The notes below the pieces were generated by a model. The model saw nothing but the letters and a program-made list of their open reading frames with translations, searched no databases and was not told the origin of the DNA. A stretch of 30,724 nt of DNA from an uncultured Collinsella sp. (GTDB lineage: Bacteria; Actinomycetota; Coriobacteriia; Coriobacteriales; Coriobacteriaceae): contig URBP01000015.1 of assembly GCA_900546105.1 (NCBI GenBank), forward strand, positions 1-30,724. Reading direction: 5' to 3'. Each line of letters opens with the position of its first letter. Position 1 is the stretch's first letter. Shown here piece after piece: positions 6,770 through 14,786 of the stretch. The position numbers and the translations under genes are program-made.

Positions 6770-8574
6770 AGCCCAACAAAACCACCGTCAGCGACAACAC
6801 CGAAAACGGAGCGCACAATATGGTCAAGCTCACTATCGATAATTGCGAGGTCGTGGTTCCTGAGCACACCACGATCCTGGATGCGGCCAAGTCCGTCGGC
6901 ATTCAGATTCCCACCCTGTGCTATCTGCGCGATCTAAACGAGATCGGCGGCTGCCGCGTGTGCGTGGTCGAGGTTGAGGGCTGCGACCAGCTGGTTGCCG
7001 CCTGCAACAACTACGTGCTCGACGGCATGGTGGTCCACACCAACAGCCCGAAGGCCCGCGAGGCGCGCCGCACCAACGTGCAGCTGCTGCTGTCCCAGCA
7101 CGATTCGCAGTGCACGAGCTGCGTGCGCAGCGGCAACTGCAACCTGCAGACCATCGCCAACGATCTGGGCATTTTCTATCTGCCGTATCAAAGGCATTTG
7201 GCGGGCGAGGGCTGGGATTTCGATTTTCCCATCATCCGCGAAAACGACAAGTGCATTAAATGCATGCGCTGCATCAAGGTGTGCGAGAGCGTGCAGGGCC
7301 TAGGGATTTGGGACCTGACCAACCGCGCCACGCATACCGCCGTGGGTACCCGCGGGCGCGCACCGATCGGCAAGACCGATTGCGTCGCGTGCGGCCAGTG
7401 CATTACGCATTGTCCGACGGGCGCACTGCGCGAGCGCGACGATACCGAGACCGTGTTTGACGCGCTCGCTAATCCCGACAAGATCGTGCTGGTGCAGATC
7501 GCGCCTGCCGTGCGCAGCGCCTGGGGCGAGGAGCTCGGCATTCCGCGCGAGGAGGCTACCGTTGAGCGCCTGGCTTGCGCGCTGCGCCGCGTGGGCTTTG
7601 AGTACGTGTTCGACACCGATTTCTCGGCCGACCTTACCATCATGGAGGAGGGCTCCGAGCTGCTCGAGCGCCTGGGCGCCGCCACCAAGGGTGGGGGCGA
7701 TAGCCGCGGCTGGCCCATGTTTACGAGCTGCTGCCCGGGCTGGGTGCGCTTTGTGAAGGCGCGCTATCCGGAGTTTGTCGACAGCCTGTCCACGTCCAAG
7801 TCGCCGCAGCAGATGTTCGGCGCTATTGCCAAGACGTACTACGCCAAGGTGCTGGGTGTGGAGCCCGAGCGCCTGTTCGTGGTGTCCGTGATGCCGTGCA
7901 CGGCCAAGAAGGCCGAGTGCGCGCTGCCGAGTATGGTGGGCGAGGGCGGCGCGCCCGACGTAGACGTTGCGCTGACGGTGCGCGAGATGGTGCGTATGAT
8001 CCGCGCGAGCCACGTGAGCGTGGACACGCTTACCGAGGAGCCGCTCGACACGCCGCTGGGCTTTGGCACGGGCGCGGGCGTGATCTTTGGCGCCACGGGC
8101 GGCGTGATGGAGGCCGCCGTGCGCTCGGCCTATTACCTGGTGACGGGCAAGAACCCCAACGCCGACTTCTTTACCGATGTGCGCGGCCTGGACGGCTGGA
8201 AGGAAGCTGTGGCCGATATCGATGGCACCAAGGTGCGCGTCGCCGTGGCACACGGGCTGGGCAACGCCGCCCGCCTACTCGACGCTATTCGCGACGGCCG
8301 CGTGAGCTATGACTTTGTCGAGGTCATGGCATGCCCGGGCGGCTGCGTCGGTGGCGGCGGTCAGCCCATCCACGACGGCTGCGAGCTGGCAGCCGAGCGC
8401 GGTCAGGTGCTGTGGGGCCTGGATGCCGCTGCGGACATTCGCTTCTCGCACGAGAATCCCGATGTCCAGGCGTGCTACCGCGAGTTCCTGGGCGAGCCGC
8501 TCTCGCCGCTGGCCGAGGAGCTGCTGCACACCGACCATCACGCCTGGTCGATGCCCAACGAAGGGAAGTGCTAA
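6763..8574 (+). CDS. hydA: [FeFe]-hydrogenase catalytic subunit
   Basis: This 603-residue cytosolic hydrogenase reduces protons or oxidises H2. In order it has a [2Fe-2S] domain (C53, C64, C67, C81), a His-Cys 4Fe-4S site (H113, C117, C120, C126), a two-cluster ferredoxin domain (C164/C167/C170/C174 and C207/C210/C213/C217) and the H-domain. All three H-cluster signatures are canonical: TSCCPGW (321-327), MPCTAKKAE (377-385) and VMACPGGCVGGGGQ (521-534). C323 corresponds to the proton-relay cysteine of Clostridium CpI. No key residue is missing. ATG 6763 is supported by GGAGGGAGG upstream; ATG 6820 would remove a 19-residue polar extension and is a fair alternative. The maturases HydE, HydF and HydG are not in the window. 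The overlap with the preceding flavoprotein gene implies a two-subunit NAD(P)H-linked enzyme. Confidence 0.96.
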   Translation: MVEPNKTTVSDNTENGAHNMVKLTIDNCEVVVPEHTTILDAAKSVGIQIPTLCYLRDLNEIGGCRVCVVEVEGCDQLVAACNNYVLDGMVVHTNSPKAREARRTNVQLLLSQHDSQCTSCVRSGNCNLQTIANDLGIFYLPYQRHLAGEGWDFDFPIIRENDKCIKCMRCIKVCESVQGLGIWDLTNRATHTAVGTRGRAPIGKTDCVACGQCITHCPTGALRERDDTETVFDALANPDKIVLVQIAPAVRSAWGEELGIPREEATVERLACALRRVGFEYVFDTDFSADLTIMEEGSELLERLGAATKGGGDSRGWPMFTSCCPGWVRFVKARYPEFVDSLSTSKSPQQMFGAIAKTYYAKVLGVEPERLFVVSVMPCTAKKAECALPSMVGEGGAPDVDVALTVREMVRMIRASHVSVDTLTEEPLDTPLGFGTGAGVIFGATGGVMEAAVRSAYYLVTGKNPNADFFTDVRGLDGWKEAVADIDGTKVRVAVAHGLGNAARLLDAIRDGRVSYDFVEVMACPGGCVGGGGQPIHDGCELAAERGQVLWGLDAAADIRFSHENPDVQACYREFLGEPLSPLAEELLHTDHHAWSMPNEGKC

Positions 8575-8576
8575 CG

Positions 8577-9632
8577 ATGCGCGCGTTTAATGTTGAGCTG
8601 TCGCGCCGGGGGTTTGCCACGGCGCTCGCCGTGGGCGCCCTGTCGCTTGTGCTCGCGGGCTGTGGCGGCGGGGCTGCCGGTGCCGGGTCCGCCGCGGGCT
8701 CGGCTGCCGCGGACGGAGCCGGTGCTGCTGCAGAGCCGGTCGAGGTGCACGTCGCCTCGCTCAAGGGGCCGACCTCGATTGGTCTGGTGCAGTTTATGGA
8801 CCGGGCGGCCGATGGCGAGACGGACAATGAGTTCGACTTTGCGATGAATACTGCCGCCGATGAGATTGTGCCCAAGGTCATTCAGGGCGATATCGACATT
8901 GCCCTGGTGCCCGCCAACGTGGCGAGCGTGCTCTACAACAAGACCGAGGGCGCGGTGCAGGTCATCGACATCAACACGCTGGGCGTGCTGAACGTTGTGA
9001 CGGGCGACGCGAGTGTGGCCTCGTTTGGCGATCTGGCGGGCCATACTGTCTATATGACGGGCAAGGGCGCCACGCCGGAGTACGTCATGAACTACCTGCT
9101 GGAGCGCGCGGGCTTGGCCGGTCAGGTGACGCTCGAGTTTAAGAGCGAGCCTACCGAGGTGCTCTCGGCCCTGCTTGCCGACCCGACTGCCGTGGGCGTG
9201 CTGCCCGAGCCGTTCAAGACCGCTGCCATCGCCAGGAGCGAGGGCAAGCTGTCGGCGCCGGTGAGCCTGACTGATGTGTGGGACGAGCTGGCGGGTGACA
9301 CGGGTTCGCGCCTGCTGACGGGTGTGACCGTGGTGCGCCGTGCCTTTGCCGAGGAGCATCCCGAGGCCGTGGCGGAATTCCTGAGCTGCCATTCTGCGAG
9401 CGTTGAGGCCGTGAACGCGGCGCCGGCGGACTGGGCTCAGGCCGTGGTCGATGCGGGCATCGTGGATAACGCCAAGATTGCCGAAAAGGCGATTCCCGGG
9501 TGCATGCTCGTGTGCCAGACGGGGAAGGATATGAAGGCGGCGCTTAGCGGGTATCTGCAGGTGCTGTCCGACGCGGATGCGAGCGCCGTGGGTGGTAAAC
9601 TTCCGGCTGACGATTTCTACTACTTGGAGTAG
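8577..9632 (+). CDS. ABC transporter substrate-binding lipoprotein, NitT/TauT-like
   Basis: This 351-residue exported lipoprotein would capture a solute for the importer encoded downstream. The N-terminus has a twin-arginine SRRGFA motif (9-14), a hydrophobic segment and a lipobox LAGC with the lipidated cysteine at C29, followed by a Gly/Ala-rich tether. The mature part resembles periplasmic proteins of the NMT1/SsuA/TauA group: GDIDIALVPANVASVLYN, then FGDLAGHTVYMTGKGATPEY, then a C-terminal helical region. The substrate cannot be read from sequence. The start at 8577 has GAAGGGAAG 8 bases upstream and lies 2 bases after the hydA stop, so it is almost certainly co-transcribed with the hydrogenase. 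Both Tat and Sec export are possible. Confidence 0.82.
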   Translation: MRAFNVELSRRGFATALAVGALSLVLAGCGGGAAGAGSAAGSAAADGAGAAAEPVEVHVASLKGPTSIGLVQFMDRAADGETDNEFDFAMNTAADEIVPKVIQGDIDIALVPANVASVLYNKTEGAVQVIDINTLGVLNVVTGDASVASFGDLAGHTVYMTGKGATPEYVMNYLLERAGLAGQVTLEFKSEPTEVLSALLADPTAVGVLPEPFKTAAIARSEGKLSAPVSLTDVWDELAGDTGSRLLTGVTVVRRAFAEEHPEAVAEFLSCHSASVEAVNAAPADWAQAVVDAGIVDNAKIAEKAIPGCMLVCQTGKDMKAALSGYLQVLSDADASAVGGKLPADDFYYLE

Positions 9633-9635
9633 CCC

Positions 9636-9905
9636 GTGCGTGCGTTTGCTCGACAAATGACAGAGCGTATAAAGGCGGTGGCGGCAGCAGGTGCCGTCGC
9701 CGCCTTTTGGCTTGCCGTGTGGATGCTGATGGCGGGGTTCGTGGCGCAGCCGTTGATTTTGCCGTCGTGGTGGCGTTGCTGCGACTGGTATGCGATGCCA
9801 GCACATGGGCGATTCTGGCAGGCTCGGGTGCGCGTATCTTGGGCGGGCTGGCGCTTGCCGCGGTGTGCGGCGGAGTACTGGCGGGAGTCTCGGTGCGATC
9901 ACTGA
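9636..9905 (+). pseudogene. N-terminal fragment of ABC permease, cut off by a frameshift
   Basis: GTG 9636 lies 3 bases after the lipoprotein stop and opens an 89-codon frame; ATG 9657 is an alternative start. Its first part reads as a normal NitT/TauT permease N-terminus: one transmembrane helix (about residues 12-35) and then VAQPLILPS, the usual lead into the family's LPSP segment. After about 9765 the frame turns into Trp/Arg/Cys-rich nonsense and stops. Permease-like sequence resumes in the -1 frame (VVVALLRLVCDAS). The two frames are therefore best read as one gene broken by an indel near 9755-9790, or as a sequencing error. Confidence 0.65.
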
Positions 9906-11002
9906 CGTTTGCCCGCTTGGTGGCGCCGGCGCTTTCGTTTGTTAAGGCGACACCGGTTGCCTGCGTGGTGGTCCTGCTGCTCATTTGGTTGGGGTCGGCG
10001 CGCGTGAGCATTGCAGCGGTCTTTTTGATGGCTCTGCCGGGCGTGTATTTTTCGTTGGTCGAGGGCTTGATGCAAGCGGATAAACCGCTGGAGCAGATGT
10101 TTCGTCTGCATGGCGTGCGGGGCTGGCGACTGTTTTGTGCCCACACCTGGCGCGAAGTCCTGCCGTTTGTGCTTTCGTGTGCCCGCGCCGTGATTGGCAT
10201 GAGCTGGAAGGCCGGTGTGGCGGCGGAGCTGATCGGCATGGCGACGGGCACCGTGGGCGAGCGCATCTATCAGGCGAAGCTTTTGATTGAGACTGCCGAT
10301 TTGCTGGCCTGGACCGTGCTGGTTGTTATGGCTTCGTGGGCATGCGAGCGCGTGCTGGTGTGGCTGCTGCGGGCTTCGGGGCCTGCGGCGTGGCGTGCGG
10401 CGGTGCTGTCGCATGGACGCGGCTTGCACGGGCGTGCGGGCGGTTCTGCTGGCGGCGGGGTTGCGGCGGAGCTTGCACTTGCTGTGGGCGATCGTGCGCC
10501 CTGGGCGCCGGCGCTTGACGGACTGGTACTTCGCGTGCCCGCCGGTGGGCGGACCTGCGTGATGGGCGCCTCGGGTGTAGGCAAGTCGACGTTGCTTGCA
10601 CTGGCGGCGGGGGAGTGCGCGCCGTGTTCCATGGTGTTTCAGGATGTGCGCCTGGTTGACGGCGTTTCGGCCTTGGATAACGTGCTCGTGTGCGCCGATG
10701 CGCGCGTGGACGCTTCGAGCGCTGCGGCCCTGCTGCGCCTGTTGATTCCAGGGGTCGATGTGCATGCTCGCGTTGCCGAGCTCTCGGGTGGACAGCGCCG
10801 TCGCGTCGAGATTGCCCGAGCCCTGCTGTGCCCGGGCGGTGCGGTGATTCTGGACGAGCCCTTTACCGGCCTGGATGTCGCCGCGCGCGATGCGACGGCC
10901 GAGGTCGTGCTCGACCTCCTCGATGACCGCACACTCCTGTTCGCCACACACGACGCCTCCGACGCTCAGGCCCTCGATATCTCGGACATCATCACGCTCT
11001 AA
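9707..11002 (+). CDS. ABC permease-ATPase fusion, 5' end frameshifted
   Basis: One open frame encodes an ABC permease followed by an ATPase. The coordinate given is the frame's first TTG. It has no ribosome-binding site, and the true N-terminus lies in the other frame from 9636. The permease part, from about residue 20, has about five hydrophobic segments and an EAA-like loop (LHGVRGWRLFCAHTWREVLP) typical of TauC/SsuC proteins. A linker of about 30 residues leads to a nucleotide-binding domain with Walker A GASGVGKST, Q-loop VFQD, signature LSGGQ, Walker B VILDEPF and H-loop THD. The ATPase is compact: only about 17 residues separate Walker A from the Q-loop, against roughly 40-50 usually. 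With the lipoprotein at 8577 this would form a complete importer of unknown substrate. No clear terminator follows. Confidence 0.7.
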   Translation: MACRVDADGGVRGAAVDFAVVVALLRLVCDASTWAILAGSGARILGGLALAAVCGGVLAGVSVRSLTFARLVAPALSFVKATPVACVVVLLLIWLGSARVSIAAVFLMALPGVYFSLVEGLMQADKPLEQMFRLHGVRGWRLFCAHTWREVLPFVLSCARAVIGMSWKAGVAAELIGMATGTVGERIYQAKLLIETADLLAWTVLVVMASWACERVLVWLLRASGPAAWRAAVLSHGRGLHGRAGGSAGGGVAAELALAVGDRAPWAPALDGLVLRVPAGGRTCVMGASGVGKSTLLALAAGECAPCSMVFQDVRLVDGVSALDNVLVCADARVDASSAAALLRLLIPGVDVHARVAELSGGQRRRVEIARALLCPGGAVILDEPFTGLDVAARDATAEVVLDLLDDRTLLFATHDASDAQALDISDIITL

Positions 11003-11058
11003 ATACTAACTCAGCAACAAAATGATCCGTTTTCCTCCGTCCCCATGGGGTCGGGTGT

Positions 11059-11103
11059 GGTATTCTATCTGCGGGGTAATACTTAGGAATACCAAGTAAT
11101 ACC
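11059..11103 (+). promoter_or_regulatory. clustered GGTATT/AATACC motifs, candidate operator-promoter of antitoxin
   Basis: GGTATTC (11059-11065), GGTAATAC (11075-11082), GGAATACC (11086-11093) and GTAATACC (11096-11103) lie within 45 bases. GGTATTC and GAATACC are inverted copies. TATTCT (11061-11066) or TAATAC could act as a -10. Antitoxins of this family usually bind their own promoter, so autoregulation is a reasonable inference. Confidence 0.35.
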
Positions 11104-11125
11104 AACGCCGCAGAAACAAACTCCG

Positions 11126-11182
11126 GATGCGGGCCAATCGGGTTGCCTTCACAGCCCGTCGCCCAGCCGCGTGGCCCGCATC
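11126..11182 (+). other. structured leader upstream of antitoxin gene
   Basis: GATGCGGGCC (11126-11135) pairs perfectly with GGCCCGCATC (11173-11182). Inside this, 11139-11144 pairs with 11153-11158. The structure ends 35 bases before the antitoxin start. Its function is unknown and it matches no riboswitch class I recognise. Confidence 0.35.
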
Positions 11183-11217
11183 TATCCGCACCACCGTCGT
11201 TTCAAAAAGGAAGCGCC

Positions 11218-11439
11218 ATGGCAGAACACATGACCCCGGTTGTCGCGAAGGTCTTGCCCGAGGAGAAGGCAGCCTTCGCGGCGGCAACCCAGCTCGTGGG
11301 CACCACGCCGTCCAACGCCATCCGCATGTTTATCGCCGCCTTCAATCGCTGCGGCACCTTCCCGTTCGACATCTCGCCCAACGGGGCCTTTGGCAAAGAC
11401 TGTCCCCAACGGCTGGTCGTTGAAGAACGTCCCCAATGA
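11218..11439 (+). CDS. RelB/DinJ-family antitoxin, without a toxin partner
   Basis: This 73-residue protein resembles DinJ/RelB antitoxins, which bind DNA as ribbon-helix-helix dimers and neutralise a YafQ/RelE-type RNase toxin. The N-terminal segment VVAKVLPEEKAAFAAATQ and the following TPSNAIRMFIAAF and FPFDI match the family pattern (alternating strand, helix with SxAIxMF, then PF). ATG 11218 has AAAAAGGAAG upstream. No toxin gene follows; the next gene is a CPBP protease. The last 13 or so residues are encoded by a repeat and palindrome (11402-11460), and the stop codon sits in the palindrome loop. The native C-terminus, which normally wraps the toxin, may therefore have been replaced. 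It could act as an orphan regulator. Confidence 0.75.
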   Translation: MAEHMTPVVAKVLPEEKAAFAAATQLVGTTPSNAIRMFIAAFNRCGTFPFDISPNGAFGKDCPQRLVVEERPQ

Positions 11440-11460
11440 CTAGTCGTTGGGGACGTTCTT
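11402..11460 (+). repeat. GTCCCCAA palindrome with imperfect direct repeat
   Basis: A 14-base arm (11423-11436) pairs perfectly with 11447-11460, and the central GACTAGTC is itself self-complementary. A 21-base unit occurs twice, at 11402-11422 and 11429-11449, with 18 of 21 positions equal. The hairpin ends in TTCTTAT and could terminate transcription. It overlaps the 3' end of the antitoxin gene. Confidence 0.7.
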
Positions 11461-11489
11461 ATATGACTACCCGTCGGGAGGAGGTTGGC

Positions 11490-12401
11490 ATGCTCAATGC
11501 GCTGGTTTGGGCGCTTGCCTGTTTTGGCGTCGTCGCTGCCGATATCGCTCTGAGCGTGGTTTTGTTTTCTGTTCTCGATGCCGTGTCGGCGCTGACGGGC
11601 TATTCGATCGACAATCTCGATATCCAATGGTTCCAGGCTGCCGCTCAGACGGCGTCGTTTTTGATGGCGCTGCTGTGGTGGCGTTATCTGTGGCCGCGCT
11701 CGTTTATGACGCGCTGGCAAAGCGCGCATCCGCTCGGCGGGGGAGCGCGTGGGGCGTGGAAGTGCATCGCCTGCGTTATCGTGATCGGCCTTGCCCTGCA
11801 GGTGGTCGTTGGCTACGTGACCGACGCCGTGCTGTCGCTGTTGCCCGAGGTCGCGACCGATTACAGTGAACTTGTCGAGGAAACAGGCATGGGCGACACG
11901 AGCTACCTGGCCGTCCTGACCACGGTGCTCGGCGCTCCGTTTTGCGAGGAGTTGCTGGTGCGCGGCATCATTTTTGAGTTTTCGCTCCGAGCATTTAACC
12001 CGCAGTGCCGTCCGCTCTGGAAGCGCCGGCGTCGTGCGGGTGCGCAGGACGGCGCCATGGTGCCTTGGGCGGCCCCGAGCACGTGGGGTATCGCCGCGGC
12101 AATCGTACTGCAGGCGGCAATCTTCGGCTTTATGCACATGAATTGGGTACAGGGCTGCTATGCGGGCGCTGCCGGCCTCATTTTTGGCTGGGTGCTCGTG
12201 ACGACCGGAAAGCTCCGCTACACGATCCTGTTGCACTTTGCCTTTAATGCCGGCTCGTATCTCATGACGTTGCTCTGGTTTGTGAACACGCCGTTCGACG
12301 TGATAATCACGCTCGCAATCGCCGGCGTGATCCTGGTGGAGGCAATGCGCTCGCTGCGCCAAGCGTGTGGGATGGACGCAGCGAGAGCACCACTTCGCTA
12401 G
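11490..12401 (+). CDS. CPBP-family intramembrane metalloprotease
   Basis: This 303-residue membrane protein is of the CPBP/Abi (CAAX-processing-like) family. It has about eight hydrophobic segments. The family's glutamate motif is seen in FCEELLVRGIIF (EExxxR) and the second motif in FGFMHMNW (FxxxH), with LLHFAFN as the third conserved histidine/asparagine region. These residues form the membrane-embedded metal site of the family. In bacteria such proteins are tied to processing of bacteriocins, of anti-sigma factors or of prenylated-like substrates, but this one's substrate is unknown. ATG 11490 is chosen because GGGAGGAGG lies 5 bases upstream; ATG 11463 lies in the palindrome's flank and lacks a site. 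Its TAG stop overlaps the stop of the convergent ygiQ gene. Confidence 0.85.
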   Translation: MLNALVWALACFGVVAADIALSVVLFSVLDAVSALTGYSIDNLDIQWFQAAAQTASFLMALLWWRYLWPRSFMTRWQSAHPLGGGARGAWKCIACVIVIGLALQVVVGYVTDAVLSLLPEVATDYSELVEETGMGDTSYLAVLTTVLGAPFCEELLVRGIIFEFSLRAFNPQCRPLWKRRRRAGAQDGAMVPWAAPSTWGIAAAIVLQAAIFGFMHMNWVQGCYAGAAGLIFGWVLVTTGKLRYTILLHFAFNAGSYLMTLLWFVNTPFDVIITLAIAGVILVEAMRSLRQACGMDAARAPLR

Positions 12402-14533
12402 TTGCGGCGACCGCCTCCGTTGGCACCCTGACGCCCCTGAGCTGCGCGGTTGCGGCCTGCGGTGTTCTGCGCGCGCGACATGCCGCCGTGACCCTTGCTG
12501 CCCTTGGGTCCCTTGCCGGCGGCGTCACCGTGCGGCTTGCCGCCCTTCTTGCCGGTGCCATGCCCACCGCCAGCAGACGTCTCGCCCGGGCGCGGCGGCA
12601 CGGGGCGAATCAGGCAATGCTTGGTGTAGCCGATCAGATCGCGACGGCCAGCCTTTTCCAGCGCCTCGCGCACGAGTTTGTAGTTCTCGGGCTTGCGATA
12701 CTGGATGAGCGCGCGCTGCATGGCCTTCTCGTGCGGGTCGCGCGCTACATAGATCGGCTCCATGGTGCGCGGGTCCACGCCGGTGTAGTACATGCAGGTC
12801 GACATGGTGGACGGGGTGGGGTAGAAGTCCTGCACCTGTTCGGGCATGTAGCCCATGTCTCGCACGGCTTCGGCAAGGTCCACGGCTTCCTTCATCGTTG
12901 AGCCGGGGTGGCTCGAGATCAGGTACGGAACCACGTACTGCTTGAGTCCGTATTCACGGTTCAAGCGCTCAAATTTTCGACAGAACGCGTCGTAGACGGC
13001 GCGGCTCGGCTTGCCCATCACGGACAGCACCGCGTCGCTCACGTGCTCGGGCGCTACGCGCAGCTGGCCCGAGACATGGTGCTCCAAAAGCTCGCGCAAA
13101 AACTCGTCCGAGGCATCGGCCATGGTGTAGTCAAAGCGGATGCCGCTGCGGACAAAGACCTTCTTGACGCCCGGCAGCTGGCGCAGGTCGCGCAGCAGCT
13201 GCGTGTAGCCGCTCTCGTCGACCACCATGTTCTTGCACACGCTCGGCCATAGGCAGCGCTTGTTCTTGCACACGCCGTGTTTGAGCTGCTTGTCGCAGGC
13301 CGGGCGGCTAAAGTTGGCCGTCGGTCCGCCCACGTCGTTGATGTAGCCCTTAAACTCGGGGTCGTGTGTGAGCAGCTCGGCCTCGCGCATGATCGAGTCG
13401 TGGCTGCGCATCTGCAGCACGCGGCCCTGGTGGAAGGTCAGCGCGCAAAACGAACACTCGCCAAAGCAGCCGCGGTTGGAGCTGATTGAAAACTTGATCT
13501 CGGCAAAGGCCGGCACGCCGCCCGCTGCGTCGTAATCGGGATGCCAATCGCGTGCGTAGGGGAGTTCTGCCACCTCGTCCATCTCGTCGGTGGTGAGCGT
13601 GGCCGACGGTGGGTTCTGCACCACATAGACGCTGTTGGGGTAGGGCTCTACCAGACGATGCCCGGTGATGGGGTCCATATTTTGCTGCTGCACGTTAAAG
13701 CTGCGGGCGTAGTTGAGCTTGTCAGCGGCAAGGTCGTCCCAGCTGGGCAGCAGGTCGTAGTCGTAGACCTCGTCGAGCGAACCCGTGCGGTAAACGGTGC
13801 CGTTGATATAGGTGATCTGATCGACGGGCAGCCCCGCGTCGAGCGCGTCGGCGATCTCGACAATCGCGTGCTCGCCCATGCCGTAGATGAGGATGTCGGC
13901 GCCCGAGTCGAGCAGCACCGAGCGCTTGAGCTTGTCCTGCCAGTAGTCGTAGTGGGCCAGGCGGCGCAGGCTCGCCTCGATGCCGCCGATGATGATGGGG
14001 GCGTCCTTGAACGTCTGACGGATGAGATTGCCGTAGACCGTGACGGCACGGTTGGGGCGGTGACCTTCCTCGCCGCCGGGGGTATAGGCGTCGGTGTGGC
14101 GGCGGTGCTTGGTCACCGAATAGTGGTTGACCATGGAGTCCATGTTGCCGGCACTGACCAAAAAGCCCAGGCGCGGCTCACCGAGCACGCTGATGCTGGC
14201 GGGATCGGTCCAGTCGGGTTGGCAGATGATGCCCACTTTGTAGCCGTGCGCGTCGAGTACGCGGCTGATGATGGCCATACCAAAGCTAGGGTGGTCCACG
14301 TAGGCGTCGCCGCAGATGTAGACGAAGTCACACTGGTCCCAACCGCGCGCGTCCATATCGGCGCGGCTGACGGGGAGGAACTTATCGCGGCCCGGACGCC
14401 AGGGGCGTGAGGGCGCTGCCGGGGTATGAGCGGCGTGGCCGCCCTGGGCCTTGCCGCCGCGCTTTTGCTGCTGGCCCTGTTTGCCCTGCTGGCTGCGCTG
14501 GTTATTCTGAGCGTGCTGAGGCTTTTTTGCCAC
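12398..14533 (-). CDS. ygiQ: YgiQ-family radical SAM protein
   Basis: This 711-residue cytosolic radical S-adenosylmethionine protein belongs to the YgiQ (UPF0313) family, whose reaction is not established. The N-terminal Lys/Gln/Gly-rich basic tail (about 1-50) precedes the YgiQ N-terminal domain (CDFVYICGDAYVDHPSF). The radical SAM cluster motif CxxxCxxC appears as CFGECSFC. Family blocks follow, including GGPTANF, CLWPSVC, LRVAPEHVS and QDFYPTPSTMSTCMYYTG. A low-complexity Gly/Lys/His-rich C-terminal tail covers about the last 60 residues. The GTG at 14533 is preferred because GGGAGGGA sits just upstream and family homology does not extend further; the upstream extension is unsupported. 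The gene converges on the CPBP gene and shares stop-codon bases with it, with no terminator between them. Confidence 0.92.
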   Translation of the reverse strand: MAKKPQHAQNNQRSQQGKQGQQQKRGGKAQGGHAAHTPAAPSRPWRPGRDKFLPVSRADMDARGWDQCDFVYICGDAYVDHPSFGMAIISRVLDAHGYKVGIICQPDWTDPASISVLGEPRLGFLVSAGNMDSMVNHYSVTKHRRHTDAYTPGGEEGHRPNRAVTVYGNLIRQTFKDAPIIIGGIEASLRRLAHYDYWQDKLKRSVLLDSGADILIYGMGEHAIVEIADALDAGLPVDQITYINGTVYRTGSLDEVYDYDLLPSWDDLAADKLNYARSFNVQQQNMDPITGHRLVEPYPNSVYVVQNPPSATLTTDEMDEVAELPYARDWHPDYDAAGGVPAFAEIKFSISSNRGCFGECSFCALTFHQGRVLQMRSHDSIMREAELLTHDPEFKGYINDVGGPTANFSRPACDKQLKHGVCKNKRCLWPSVCKNMVVDESGYTQLLRDLRQLPGVKKVFVRSGIRFDYTMADASDEFLRELLEHHVSGQLRVAPEHVSDAVLSVMGKPSRAVYDAFCRKFERLNREYGLKQYVVPYLISSHPGSTMKEAVDLAEAVRDMGYMPEQVQDFYPTPSTMSTCMYYTGVDPRTMEPIYVARDPHEKAMQRALIQYRKPENYKLVREALEKAGRRDLIGYTKHCLIRPVPPRPGETSAGGGHGTGKKGGKPHGDAAGKGPKGSKGHGGMSRAQNTAGRNRAAQGRQGANGGGRRN

Positions 14534-14570
14534 GATCCCTCCCGGTGTTTGTATGCTGCACGTAATTGTA

Positions 14571-14605
14571 ACCAGTCTTTTTGGGACGGGGCTAAAAAGA
14601 CTGGT
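14571..14605 (+). repeat. 12-base-pair palindrome in the ygiQ/YoaK divergent region
   Basis: ACCAGTCTTTTT (14571-14582) pairs perfectly with AAAAAGACTGGT (14594-14605) around an 11-base loop. It lies in the leader or promoter region of ygiQ (minus) and about 180 bases before the YoaK-type gene. It may be an operator, an attenuator or a member of a dispersed palindrome family. Nothing else clear is seen in 14534-14786 apart from the ribosome-binding sites. Confidence 0.5.
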
Positions 14606-14786
14606 GGAGTACATGGGCTGGCGGATCGGCGTGTCGATGTGGGTGCCGTTTGTTTCCAGACTGTGTATCCCCGTGTCGAAGGGGCCGTCTCGCGCGCACG
14701 CCATGTTGTCAATGGGTTACAGTATGAACGGCGGCTATGTTTCCGCCAACGCACGAGAGGGTCGTCAACAAGGAGGATGCACGACG

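Noticed and set aside
9750..9790. Programmed -1 frameshift in the ABC permease
   Set aside because: The junction has no X-XXY-YYZ slippery heptamer and no obvious stimulatory structure. An indel or sequencing error is simpler.
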